From Monocercomonoides exilis (Eukaryota > Preaxostyla > Oxymonadida > Polymastigidae): 64,000 bases of DNA. A model generated the notes under the pieces. The model did no database searches. It saw nothing but the letters and a program-made list of their open reading frames with translations, and was not told where the DNA came from. Location of the stretch: assembly GCA_001643675.2 (NCBI GenBank), contig LSRY02000016.1, forward strand, positions 1,240,001-1,304,000, in the 5' to 3' direction. Below, piece by piece: positions 34,592 through 47,268 of the stretch. Every line of letters begins with the position of its first letter. The stretch's first letter is position 1. The translations under genes and the position numbers were made by a program.

Positions 34592-37500
34592 ATGAACGAT
34601 ACAATAGAGCCCCTTACCAAAGAAAAATCAGCTGAACTTAGTGAAGAAATTGTGAGAAATCAAGAATTTGCATCTTCCTCGTCTTCTCTTCCCGAAGTTT
34701 GTGAGACAAGCGTGATCGAATTAAAGCTGAATGGTGATGCTACACAATCAGAAACCCAAGCAATACAAACTTATACGCATGGGAGATCAAAAGAATCAAA
34801 AGAGTATAAACGCAAGAAGAACAAAGAGGAAGAACATCCATGCTTTCTGAATTTGTTTTTCTGCTTTATGTTCCCGTTTATTTGCCGTCGTACAGCGCTC
34901 ACTGAAAGAGACATACATGCAGTAGATACTCACGATAAAACAAAAGATACAACAAAGAAATTTTTCATTGTTTGGAAGGCTCGCCTTGAAGAGTATTTGA
35001 AGGAAAACCATTTTCATGAGAGAGATGAATCTGCAAATTCAAAGTACGTTCACAACCATTGTATTCACTTGAAAATAATGTTTTCTCTCTTCGTGCTTTT
35101 ATGCAAATGTTCTTTAGAAAAGTTCAGAAAAAAAGGAAACTTCCATCAATTTCAATTCCTCTTGTTAAGGCGCTGATGACTCCACAAATTATTTTGGGGC
35201 TTTTGATGATGCTTCTTTCGTTTGATTTATTATATTGGCTGCTTGCTATATTTTTATATTTTCTCATCAATTGATGCGCTTTCGCTGTTATTCGTGATTT
35301 TTCAGAACCGGAGTAACTCTGGCACAACCACGGATGATGAAAACAGTTCTGAAAGCAGTGACAACGAAGATATTATACACCAATTCCGATGGACGTTTTG
35401 GCGAAAGCACGTTTCCATATGCAGCCAGCGTGATACTGATTCTGTGTCCGTTTGGCAATGCACTTTTGGAGACATTTGGGAAGAGGATTATATTCCATTT
35501 TGCGAGCCAGGTACGCGCGGCGTTTGCTGGGGCCATTTACGAGAAGACGCTGCAGCTGAACATCACAGCACAGAGCAGCACCGACAGCGGGCACCTTCTG
35601 ACGCTGATATCGTCGGACTCGCGAAACGTGGCAGAGCTGGTGCCGACGCTTCTGCAGCTCTTTTGGATTCCGATCCAGTTTTTTGTTCCGTTCGGGTTTT
35701 TGATGTTCGATTTTGGAGCATCCACGTTTGTCACTTTTGGCGTTGTGATTGTTTTGCTCCCTGTTGAGGTTTGTGTCTTATAGAACTAATGGACCAATAA
35801 TATTGTGTTCTTATTTTGTTCTGTTCTTTCATGTTTTGCCTGGCGAATGTGCTTGTGGAATCTGGCAGGCGATGATTGCGAATGCGATGGCGAGGAGGAT
35901 GAAAGAGTACCTGAGTCTGAACGATGCGAGGAACAAGGTGACGAACGAGACGCTGCAGGCGATGCGAGTGGTGAAGTTCACAGGGCTGGAAGATGTGTTC
36001 ATACAGAAGATAAATGTTCCGAGAATGCAGCAGACGGAGAAAGCCGAGGCGCAGATGAAGCTGATGCAGGTTCTGAACGCGTTTTTGAGGGTGACGCCTC
36101 AGCTGGTGAATGTTTCGACGTTTTCGGTCTTCATCTACACGCAGCACATTCCGCAGGAGATGTTTGCAGCGAGCGTGATTTCGAACCTGATGTATCTGAT
36201 GCTGATGACGCAGCCAGCCACTACGCTTCCCACAGTGTTGCAGTCGGTGGGGATGATGAAGGTGTCGGCAAACAGAATTAGGGATTTTTTGCTTCTGCCG
36301 GAGGTCAAAGTTGAGAAGAGGAAGAAGCCTGAAGATGACGGGGTGGCGCTCAAAATCATCGACGGGGCATTCAAATGGGGCGATCCGCCGGAGATCCCGC
36401 TGTCGATGGCAGAGCAAACAAAGCTGAAGAAGAAGCTCAGCGAAATGAGAAGGAAGGAAGCAAAGGAAGCAAAGGAAGCTGAGGAAGCAAAGAAAGCGGA
36501 TAAAGTGGAGGAGGTTAAAGGGAAAGCAAACGAAAATGAAACAGAGAAAATAGAAATAGAAGCGAAACCTGAAGACGTGAGAGCTGGCAATCTTAATCTT
36601 CTTGCGCCTTCTTCTTCTTCTTCTTCTTCCTCTTCCTCTTCCTCTTCCTCTTCCTCTTCCTCTTCCTCTTCCTCTTCGTCCTTCTCAACTTCAACTTCGC
36701 CAATAAGCCAACAAACAACGTATCAACCATCCACACCACAAGAAAATATCACATTTTCAACAAACAAGGAGTCACTTTTTTCAGAAGCAAACACGCAACC
36801 AGAAACAAATACAAACAATACAAAAGAAGAAAGCCATTCATTGGGGAAAAAAGCAAGCATCGATGCAGAAAAATCTGCTGAAGAATCTACTGCTTCATCT
36901 TCTAAACTTAGCTACAAGCCAAACATTTCAACATCTGAATCTAATTGCACGTCTCAGTTGCAAGTCTCCAATGTTTCTTCTTCATCTGACGAAAAGCATC
37001 AATCTTCTTCCAATGCTCCTTCTTCTCTTTTTCAGCCTCATTTGCCTTCTTCTCCGGTTCAAACTCAATTTCCTCGCGATTCATTCGAAAATAACATGCC
37101 TTTTCTCAGAGATATCAACATTGCTCTCCAAAAGGGAACGCTAACGATGGTTGTTGGAGGAGTAGGGTCGGGAAAATCGTCGCTAGGCGCGTGCATCATT
37201 GGCGATATGGAGAAAGTCAGGGGAGAAATCGAAGTAGCAGGGCGGATTTCGTATTGTGCGCAGTCGGCATGGATGAACAACAACTCGATGAGAGGTAACA
37301 TTGTGCTTGGGGCAGAGTACAACGAGCAGAAGTACAGAGAGGCAGTGCGTGTGTGTGCGCTGGAGGCAGACATCAGAACGCTTTCTGCGGGCGACCAGAC
37401 AGAAATCGGGGAGAAGGGGGTGAATCTGAGCGGCGGGCAAAAAGCTCGCATTCAGCTGGCAAGGGCGGTGTATTCTGATAGAGACATCTTCATTCTGGAT

Positions 37501-39750
37501 GACCCACTATCAGCGGTGGATGTGCATGTGGGGAGGTATCTGTTTGAGGAGTGTATCGTGAGGGCGCTGAAAAAGAAAGGGAAAACGGTGCTGCTGATGA
37601 CGAACCAGCTGCAGTATTTGAACAGGGCAGACAACATCATCTTGCTTTCGGGAGGGAGGATAACTGCACAAGGAACAGAAGAGGAGCTGAAGAGGATGGG
37701 GATCGACTTTAGTGAGTATGAAGTTAAAAAAGAGAGTGAAGAAGCTGAAAATGAAAATGAAGATGAAGAAAAAGCCGAAGAAGGCAGAACGAAATCAAAG
37801 AACGACCAACATCATGAAAAGAAAGAAAAACACTCAATAAAGAGAAAAGCTGCTGAGAGCTCTGAGGCGACCGCTGACTACATGAAAGGAGCAGGCGCAA
37901 AAGCGGGGAAGCAGCTAATGACAGAAGAAGAGCAAGAGACAGGGATTGTGCCAATAACAGCGTATGTGGACTACGTGCTGTCGCTGCTGCCGTGGTGGGG
38001 TGTTGTCCCCTTTGCAGTGCTGATGGTGGCAGGGGAGGCGTGCACAGTGATGGCGCAGTATTGGATGGGCGTGATTGGCACATCCTCGCAATATCCCTCT
38101 GTTTCATACGACTGGAGGATCGGGGTGTATGCGCTGCTGGCGCTCGGCAACTTCTTGCTGCTGTTTGTCCGCTCGTTTTTGATCGGGCCGATGGTGAGGC
38201 GGGCGAACAACCTGACGCACCAGCGCCTGCTCAGCCACGTTTTGCACTGTCCTTCGTCGTTTTTTGACACGACGCCGTTGGGACGGATTCTGAACAGGTT
38301 CACTGGAGACATCCCGCAGACAGACCTTCAGCTGCCTGCGATGATTCTGCAGGTGGTGACGATGTGGCTGGGGATCACCGGGCAGATTGTGATTGTTGGC
38401 GTAGACACGCCTGTATTTCTGGCTGTTGGGGTACCGGCGCTTGTGGTGTACTATTTCATGCAGCTTGTTTATTCGCGGGCGTCGCGCAATCTGCAGCGGC
38501 TGGAGTCGATGTCACGCTCGCCTGTGCTGTCGCACTTCGGAGAAACGGTTTCTGGGGCGGGGCTGTCGACAATAAGAGCATATCAGCTGGAAGACCAGTG
38601 GAGAGAGAAGTTTTATGAGCTGAATGACGAGTGGAATGTGCGGTTTGTGCTGTTTCGCGAGGGGCAGCAGTGGGCAGCGCTTTACTCGTCGTTGATATCG
38701 TCTGTGATTATGGCTGGGGTTGCGATTCTCGGATGGTTTGTGATGGAGCCGGCAAAGATGGCGATTGCGATCAACTCGGCAACGAACTTTGGGATTCTTG
38801 GGCAGCAGCTCATCCAAATGAATGTTGAGCTGGACTCGAAAATGACGAGCTATCAGAGAATTAAGTTTTACTCTACGCAACTTCCACATGAAAAAGAGCA
38901 CTCACAAAAAGAAGGAGGAGTTGAACCACCGAAAGAGTGGCCAAGTGAAGGGAAAGTGGAATATGACCATGTCACTTTCAGATATCGCCCGGGATTACCG
39001 TTTGTGCTTTCAGATGTTTCATTCACATTCAGTGGTGGAGAGAAGATTGGAATATGCGGGAGAACAGGAGCGGGGAAATCGTCTCTTCTTCATGTTCTCT
39101 TCCGCCTTGTTGAACTCGATCCTCGTCTGCAGTCGAAGATGATCGATGCGGACACAGGGTTTCCAGTTGATCCAGATCCCAGTGAAACTCCTAACAGTGG
39201 GCGAGTGCTGATTGATAGCGTGGACATCTCAAAAGTCAGATTGGGCAGGCTGAGGAGATCGATTGCGATCATTCCGCAGGACCCCACTTTGTTCACAGGG
39301 ACATTAAGATACAACTTGGATATTGGCAATAAATGCAGTGATAGCGAGATATGGGAAGTGCTGGAGATGATTGAGATGAAAGAGGTTGTTTTGGGAATGG
39401 AGTTTGGGTTGGATACACAGATGGCTGAGGGAGGGTCGAATTTCAGTTGTGGGCAGAGGCAGCTGATCTGCTTTGGAAGAGCCATGCTCAACAACTGCAG
39501 AATTGTGATTATGGATGAGGCAACGGCAAATGTGGATGTGGAGACGGATGCGAAAATACAGAACACGATTAGGAGGAAATTCAAACAGCAGACGGTGATT
39601 GTGATTGCGCACCGGCTGAATACAATTATGAGCAGCGACAGAATTATGGTGATGGAACAAGGAAAAGTTGTGGAATTGGATGCTCCGGATAAACTTTTGG
39701 CTGATCCGGACTCCAAGTTTAATTCTCTGGTTCAGAATATTAGTGAATGA
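34592..39750 (+). CDS. ABC transporter, ABCC/MRP type, four exons
   Basis: Exons 34592-35043, 35118-35219, 35306-35768 and 35869-39750 join to 1632 residues; introns are 74, 86 and 100 bp with donors GTACGT, GTTTGA and GTTTGT. After a hydrophilic N-terminus come TMD1 (~160-490), NBD1, TMD2 (~1040-1340) and NBD2. NBD1 shows an A-loop (AFKWGDP, ~505), Walker A GGVGSGKSS (~770), signature LSGGQKARIQLARA and Walker B IFILDDPLSAVD. NBD2 has GRTGAGKSS (~1403), FSCGQRQL, Walker B IVIMDEATANVD and H-loop IAHRLN. The Asp in place of the catalytic Glu in NBD1 and the full Walker B in NBD2 are typical of ABCC. No TMD0 is visible. Odd: about 240 Lys/Glu- and Ser-rich residues sit between the NBD1 A-loop and Walker A. 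Likely exports amphipathic anions or conjugates across a membrane; the substrate is unknown. Confidence 0.93.
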
Positions 39751-40458
39751 ATTACGCTATCCTTTGCCATTGTTTAGATGCTTATTGCTTGTTTTAGGAA
39801 TTGTATTCAAAATGACAGAAAGTTACACCTTAGTGTTACTTGTTTAATATGTTCTTATGCTATGATTGCTTTATTTTTTGAAATATTGTTTCATTTCTTG
39901 CTTTATGTTCAATTTTTTTGAGTGTTTTATTTTTAATATTTTGATATTTTCTTTTGTTTTAGTCGATGACATTTGATTGTTTTGTTTGATATTCGAACTT
40001 TTTTCATGATATGTATTTTTTCTTTGCTGTTTTTCAACTGAGTTTCGAAAAAATAAATTATCTTGCTTTTCATGCCGGATATTATTTAAATGCAAGGAAA
40101 TTGCAATATTTTTTTTGATTGGGATTTATAAAAAATATAAAAGAAAAGCTTTGATTGTTTCATTTCTATATTTTTCGATGATAAAGATTAAAAAGTTAAG
40201 TTCAATAAAAACAATAGTTAGAATAAATTTAAAATGTTTATAAAAAAGTTACGAAACAATATCTATAATTCGCATTATTTAAAGATTCATTAAATAATAA
40301 AATTCATATTTATTTACGATTGTGCAAAATTTGTTGCAAATTTAATTAATAAAGAAAAGAAAAGAAAAGAATATTCTATTCCCATAAACAATTTTTACAG
40401 ATTGAGAAGAAAAAACAACTAGTATCACAAATAAATTTTTGAAAATTTCAAAGCTCGA
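39751..40458. other. Intergenic between ABC transporter and tRNA
   Basis: AT-rich, with an AAAAG run near 40353-40370. No exon is supported. Confidence 0.7.
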
Positions 40459-40540
40459 GCACTGATGGCCGAGTGGTTAAGGCGGCAGACTCGAAATCTG
40501 CTGGGTTTATCCCGCGTAGGTTCAAATCCTGCTCAGTGCG
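40459..40540 (+). tRNA. tRNA-Ser (anticodon CGA)
   Basis: All arms fold: acceptor GCACTGA/TCAGTGC with G73, D stem GCC/GGC, anticodon stem GCAGA/TCTGC around loop CTCGAAA (anticodon CGA, codon UCG), a long class-II variable arm with GGG/CCC pairing, and T stem GTAGG/CCTGC around TTCAAAT. A-box TGGCCGAGTGG and B-box GGTTCAAATCC serve RNA polymerase III. There is no intron and no encoded CCA. It stands alone between the ABC transporter and the convergent SMC gene. Confidence 0.97.
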
Positions 40541-40545
40541 TTTCC

Positions 40546-40551
40546 TTTTTT
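40546..40551 (+). terminator. Pol III oligo-T terminator of the tRNA
   Basis: A run of six T starts five bases after the tRNA 3' end, the standard RNA polymerase III stop. Confidence 0.75.
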
Positions 40552-40654
40552 CATTTTTGTGAAAGTTGAAAATTTGAAAAAAGAAAAAAAACCCACAAAT
40601 AACAAAAATGAAAGCATTTCTAACTACAACTATTTAACTGTTATAAAGATTGTT

Positions 40655-43520
40655 TCATTCTTCTGTGAAAACAATGGAATTCTTCCTCTTTATGTTTTCT
40701 ATTTTGGTTTCCATTTTTTCTGTTTGATCATCATTTTTTGATTCTTGCTTTTTCAAGTTTCCAATTTCATCAAATTTCACAATAATAGTTTGCGTTGATC
40801 CCATGCATTGATAGCATCCAACAATCAAAGGTGAATGAGAATACATTGATCTTCTGAGAGTAACAATTATCAGTTGTGGGACATGTTTTATTTTTGTTGA
40901 ATCTGTTGAAATCCTTGCTAAATTCTCAGACACAGGGCTTGAAGATACAAGAGAAATATCATTCAAATCCTTCGATCCAATTCCAAAAGCCGCTCCCGAA
41001 CACATCGCGACCCCAACTTTCTGTGCGAACCTTGCATCAAGCGCTCCTTCTATCTCATCCATCACGCAGAAAGGCCCAGGCCAAGCTGAATGAAAGCCCA
41101 GAATGAGGGCGATGCTGACGAGCGACTGCTGCCCGCCGGAAAGCCGGCTGAACGGCTGCCAGGTGCGCGTGCTGCTCGGCGGGCGCACGTTCAGCTGCAC
41201 GCCCACGCGATACACGAGGCTTTTGGATTCACTCAGGGAAATGACACAGTCGCCTTCATCGTCTGTGAGGAGGCGGTAGACACGGGAGACTTCGCGGTTG
41301 AGCTCTTTCACAGCAGTGGAGAGGATGGAGTAGCGCTGGTCTTCTTCGGCGGAGAGCTCGGTTTGTGCAGTATAGATGGTGACGGAGAGCTTTTCTGGGG
41401 AAGGAAGGAAGAAGAGGGGGAGGAAGAAGAAGAAGAGGAGGAGGAGGAGAAAGAAGAAGAGGAGAAGGAAGAAGGAGAAGAAAATGATTTAGGATAAATA
41501 AATAAATAATTTAATAATTTAATAATTAAATTGGCAAATAACCAATAATAAAACAAATAAAATCTTTTTCTTTCACTTCTCATTCATTCCAACAGAAATC
41601 AAACTGTCTCTGTTTTTGATCACATCCATCTCACTTTTAGCTTTGTGATATGCATCCACCAGATCCAATCGAAGCATCGCTTTTCTTTTTGCAATTTCTT
41701 CTCGCATTTCTTTCCCTTCTTCACACAAACGAGCAAACAGCCTGTCAAATTCGCTGTCGTCTGCTTCAATCGCTTCATCTTCTGAATCTTCACTTCCGGA
41801 ACGCAATGAAACAGCTGCTCTTGTTCTCATTTTGTCTTTCTCCATCGCTGAACTTCGAGTCCTTCTTGAATGTTGATAATCGTCTTCTTCCTCTTCTCCT
41901 CTTCCCTCTCTTCCCTCTCTTCCCTCTCTTTCCCTTTCCTTTTCTTTATTCTTCCACTCTTTAACCCCCAACTCCTCCATCTCCTTCTCACACTCCGGTA
42001 TCAGCCCATCCGCGCTCTTCATCCTTCCCACCAGCTGCCTTCTTTGCTCCTCTTTCTTCTGCAGCTGCTCTGAACGCTCCACCAAATCGAGATTCAACTC
42101 CATCACTCGCCTTTCCATTTGATCTGCAGCTGACACAGCTTCCCCCTTTTTCTGTTTGAATTCTTTCATCTTCTCGTTCGCTGCTTTGAGCTCTTGCTCG
42201 TTCCATTCAGACGCCACTTCGACTTGCCCCAGCTGTTTTTGCAAGTTTTGAATGGAATTTTCATTTTCCCTTTGAATTTCCTCTTGTTTCGCCTTCTGCT
42301 GAGTAAGCTTCTTCATCTCTCTTTCGATTGTTCTGCATTCCTTTGAGGCAGACGCAACATTTTCATTCGCTTTTGCCACTTCTTCTTTGAGTGCTTCTCC
42401 AGCTTCGTCTCTGTTTGCTGCTTTGTTCTGCTCCAGCTGCTGTTGCAGCTCGGAAATTGCGTCTTCCACTCGCTTCATCCGCGTCTCAGCTTCTTCTCGC
42501 AGTGCTTTTCGCTCTTCTTCCTCTTTTTCTTCTTTTTCTTTCTTCTTTTTGGCTTCTTCTGTTTTGTTTGAAAGATTTTGTGAGTTTTCTTCCGAATTTA
42601 TTCTTTCTTCTGTTTTTTCGCCTGCCACCGCCTCCAAAAGATCAATTTCCTGTTGCAATTTTTGCACATTTCTTTCAACTTCAGAAATTTCGCTTTGAAT
42701 CAATTGAACTTCCTTTTCCTTTCCCACAGCTAACGTTCTCCTTTGAAGAACTTTTGATTTCGCCTCGTTTTCTTCTTTTTGCAAGCGACGAATACTCAAA
42801 ATTTCACGTTGACTTCTTTCCAAGCAGCTGTTGATAGACTGCTCAATTTGAGCTTTTCTGTTGTTTGCTTCAGTCATTTCTGCCTCTGCTTCTCTTTTGC
42901 CGTCAAAAAGAGCATTTTTAAGTGTTTTTATTCGCTCGTCTGTTTCATTCAATCTTTTTTCTATTTGTTTGACTTGTTCTTTCTCATTGTTTTTCATTTC
43001 CTTTTCCTTTTGTTCCTTTTCGTCCCAATCTTCAACACTTTTCAGCAGAAACACGTTTTCACCTTGTTTTTGGCTTTCATTCGATTTGTCCTCCACAAAA
43101 AACGAAACTTCCCCGTCGCTTCGGAAAACGGCGCCTGAAAGCGTCACAAGATGAATCGGAGCTGAAAAGGAAGAAGAAGAAGAAGAAGAAGAAGAAGAAG
43201 AAGAAGATGATGATGATGATGATGATGATGAATTCCATGTTTGATGCGTAGCTTTCTGAGCAGCCATCAGCTTCTGCTTGATAAGCACAGCTGTTTCTGT
43301 ATCGCTGCAGATCCACCAGTCCTTCGTCTTCTCTGCAAAATAAGCTTCAAACACCCTTTCGCTGAAGCGAAGCACGTCAAAAAGGCGAATGCAGCGATGC
43401 TCATTCAGAATGCGCTGTTGAATTTCATTTAGTCTGTTGCTTTGTTTGCTCCTCTGCTGCTGCTGCAGTTGTGGTTGTTCAGAAAAACTAGTTTTTCTAT
43501 CACCAAATAATTCTTCCCTT

Positions 43521-43551
<31 letters not shown>

Positions 43552-46428
43552 TTCCCTCTTGTTCTTCATCATTATCAAGCTCTTTCCATTCTTTCCTCTC
43601 ATATCTCTTTCCTTTCTTCTTCTGCTCCTCCAGAATCACACAGTGCACAACTCCAATCCTTCTCAGTGAAAACTCCCTCGAAACAGCCACTGCGTCATTG
43701 CGACTCTGCACAAACACATTTTTCAGCTGCGGTTTCAGCGCGGTGTTGGCTGCAATTGAATATTCCTTCTTCACTTCAGCCACCATCGCCAAGATGCCAT
43801 ACACCCCACTTGAATTTGACTGACAATCATCATCATTGTGGATTTGATTGAGTTTCTCTTTCTCTTTCATTTGAAGTTCAATTTTCTGCTTCTGTTTCTG
43901 CTTCTGCTGTTGCATCTGAACATTCCCCACTGCCGACAAGAACAGAGACGCGTATCTCGACGCACGAGAAGCCAAAACCGAAAGCGGAGTTCCGATTCTT
44001 CTCTCTTCAAACGCCAAACACTCGCCACTCTGCTCTCCACTGAGCAAACGCTTTCTTTCTGCTTCTAATTTTTGAAGTTCATTTTCCCCGTTTTGCCTTT
44101 GCCACTCAAAACTTCTGACAAAATTCTGCTTTTGCCGCTCGATTTCTTCGGCTTCGCGTTCGAACTGCTCTTTTTCTGCTTTGAGGGCAGAAATATTCGC
44201 TTCCACTGCTTTTAGCTTGGCTCGTAAAGTGTCCAGCTCTTCTTCTGCTTTTTGCAGCTCTTCCTCAGTCAATTTGGCTTCATTTGCTGCTTCTTCAAAT
44301 CTTTTCTGTGATTTTTCCCTTTTTTCCTTCTCTTTCTCAAATTCCTTCTGTTTCGCTTTCAGTTCATTGACTGTGCTGGAAATTGCGTCTGTCGAATGGA
44401 ATTCTTCAGAATTCGCAGAAATTTCGCTGTTTTTCTCTTCAAACAGAAAAGAAGTGCTTCGCCGCAGCCGCTCAAGTTTGCCCTGGAGAATAAGAATTTG
44501 TGACGTGATGTGCTCGTTAATGGACTCTGGTGAGTCGTTTTCTTCGCTTTCTTCTTCCTCCTCCTCTTCTTCTTCTTCTTCTTCTTCTTCTTCTTTATAA
44601 TCAAAATTATCTTCTTCTTTATCTTCATTTTTTCCCTCTTCATTGGAATTCACAGAATCTGCTAATTTTCTTTCCTTTTTTCCCTTCCTGCGCTGTAATT
44701 TCCTTATCTTTTTTCTTTTCTCCTTCAATTCGTTCAAATGCTCACTCAACTTTTCGCTCTTCTCCTTTTGCAGCTGAATCGCTTCTGCCATCCGCTCTTT
44801 AGCTGCTTCTCTTCTCTGCTTCAATTTCGCCTCTTTTCCTTCCAGCTGCTCTGCTTTCGCTGCATTTTCCTTGTTTTCCTTTGTTTTTCTCTCAATTTCT
44901 CTTTCTAATGCATTTCTCTTCCTCTTCAACTCCTCTGCCTCGTGTGTCAGCTCGTTTATCCGCTCTGCGGCGACTTCTCTTTTTTGCTCTGTTTCTGCTA
45001 TTTCTGTCTGTTTAGCTTTGATTTCCCTTTCCAGGCGCCGCTTCTCAGAGGCGTCGGCCTCTTGGGTCCTTTGCCCGCTGATCAGCTCTTGTTCGACCTT
45101 GTGAGGAAGGAGAGCGAATTCATATTTTCAAAAGAAATTTTTATAATTTTATTGTATGTTTTTTTCCCCAATTGATTTCAATCAATATGATAAATTTAAT
45201 ATTAAGAGAAAGAAAAAGAAGAAATTTTGAAAATAAAATAAAATAAAAAATAAAAAATTAAAAAAAGCAGAATAAAATTAAGAAGACGAGGCATATGATA
45301 TAAACAAAAATAAAAAAAGATATTGAATTAAAAACAATAAGAAAGCCATTCAAAGCAAACTGATGCAAGTTCGGCTTGGAGTGAGGCATGCCTTGCGTCC
45401 AATAGATTTCTTTTTCGCTTTGCAATTGATTTGAGGCTTTCAGTGGTTTTCAGTTCTTCCAATCTGCATTGCTCGTATTCAGAGACGTATGGAGCATTTT
45501 CCATAAGCACTTTCTCTTTTTCTTCGAAGTCTTTGCGAAGCTCAAATTGATTCAGCTGCAAATCTCCAATTATTTGTTTCTGAATATTTGAATATTTTTT
45601 TCGAAAGAAAATAAAATTAAATAACATTCAAAAAATAAGAAATGATAAAAACTCCAAATAAAAGGAATTTCAAAACTTTTTCTTGGATTTTGTGGATAAT
45701 CCCAGAACTTCCAATAAATTCCTCTAAATAATCCATAAGCTCCTGAGGAGTTTTGCTCCCAAAGGTGTGTGTTTTGTTTTGAAGCAGAGAATAACTAAGG
45801 TTGTCACAGCGTCAATGATTATGGATCTTATTCAAAAATGCAAACCGATCAGAAAAGTCTATTTGAAGACCATAGTTTGACAAAAAAGCTGATAGATCTT
45901 CTCTCGTAATTTTCCGAAATTTTCTTTTTTTGGATTTTAAAGGCTCAAAACCCTTTGATTTATCCGTCCCGTCAAACAGAAAGAATTGCGTTTTAGATTC
46001 ATTAAATGCTCTTTTGACTTTAATCATTTGAGAATGAGCTTCCTCAGAATTAACACTTCTGCACAAAAAATTTAGAGTTACACTTCCTTCTCGTTCTCCT
46101 CTGCTGTATGCAGACGAATTAATCAATGAACTGAAAAATCAAATTGTGTTTGCCAAATGAAATATGTAAAATAATGAACTTCAAACCTAATTGTATCGCC
46201 TCTTATTTCTGTTGAGCGATGACCAAGACCAAACAATATTGCTGTTTTGTGTAATTTTCCTTTTATAACAGAAAATATTTAATAACATTTTTTCAGACCA
46301 TCAATGATATTCGATTTTCCAGAACCATTTGGGCCGATAACGGTGCAGAATTTAGGATGAAAACAAATTGTTGATTTATGGTCATAGCTTTTAAAATTAT
46401 GAAGCTCGATTGATTCAAGCCAAATCAT
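40655..46428 (-). CDS. SMC ATPase, SMC4 (condensin) type, seven exons
   Basis: Exons 46428-46299, 46241-46187, 46130-45846, 45794-45677, 45579-45361, 45097-41605 and 41394-40655 join in phase to about 1679 residues. The N-terminus has Walker A GPNGSGKSN (32-40), followed by the SMC segment NIIDAILFGLGHRSTEIRG. Long coiled coils flank a hinge near 630-940 (GVYGILAMVAEV ... RRIGVVHCVILEE ... LVTLSGAVFRSDGEVSF). The C-terminal head has signature RLSGGQQSLVSIALILG (~1517) and Walker B FCVMDEIEGALD (~1544). SMC4 is favoured by RPP before the signature, VMDEI, and QLIIVTLRRSMY with VGCYQ; the N-terminal LINSS and YLEEFIG segments also fit. Condensin SMC4 pairs with SMC2 to compact mitotic chromosomes. 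The hinge is enlarged by poly-Glu and poly-Ser loops, and an extra ~50 residues sit after Walker B. Introns are 51-263 bp with donors GTCTGA, GTTTGA, GTTTGC and GTTTTG. Confidence 0.88.
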
Positions 46429-46614
46429 TGAAAAACATAAATATAAATCATTGTAGAATAATAAAAAAAATGAAGGGACATTTTTATAAACACAATGGAG
46501 ATTAACTTTATAGATAACAAAATAATATTTAAAAAAATATAAAATTTTTGAAACAAAAATTAAAAATTTATTTGTCCATTGAAATGATTTTTCTATATTT
46601 TGCTCAATTTCACT

Positions 46615-47268
46615 TCAGGCTTCAACCTCAGTTGCAACAATGGCTTCAGAGTTCTTGATAGCATCTCGTTGATAAGAAAGAATAGATTTATGATCCGGAG
46701 ATGGTTGATAGGGCTGTTTTTTACCATATCCCATTCGACGTCTATTCGAAAGACATTTCAAAAATAATAATTTGAAAAAAAAAAAAAAAAATGCATACTT
46801 CACGCATCTCCAAATTGTATACACAACTGCAGTCGTAGCAAAAATTGTCAAAACACCAGCAACAATTACAACAACCATCCATTCTTTAAACAAAAGAACA
46901 ATAATTTTGTAATATAACTTTCATTCTCAAACTTGAATTCATCATAAAATCGTCTTGTCGGGATGCATTATCTGCTTTTGATTTGGATATTTTCAATTGG
47001 CTTGAATCGTCAACATTTGGATTGATCATATTAATATCCTTTTCATTGGATAAGACATTCTCAATTCCAATGTGAAGGGGGTAATACGAGTTTGTATCAA
47101 TTTGCGGGAATATTTTATTTTGAACAGATGTTGTGAAAGAGTCTATTTTTGTGTGTGAAAAAAAAAAAAAAAATAACAAATAGAATTTGGATAAAATTGA
47201 GAGGAAAAACTTTCTTGATACAAATCAAAGGCGCAGGCATAACAAACAAATGAAATGAATCTCCACAT
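46615..47268 (-). CDS. Small single-pass membrane protein, four exons
   Basis: Exons 47268-47211, 47142-46933, 46883-46799 and 46741-46615 join in phase to 159 residues, ending in TGA. The ATG at 47268 opens a short signal-like hydrophobic stretch (MWRFISFVCYACAF). An ectodomain of about 70 residues, Asn/Asp/Ser-rich, follows, then a transmembrane helix WMVVVIVAGVLTIFATTAVV and a basic tail starting RRMGYGKK and ending EVEA. The layout echoes a miniature version of the giant surface proteins here, without beta-helix repeats. Introns are 68, 49 and 55 bp, donors GTTTTT, GTTTGA and GTATGC. It lies 186 bp upstream of the SMC gene on the same strand. No family is recognised. The least certain junction is exon 1. 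Confidence 0.55.
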
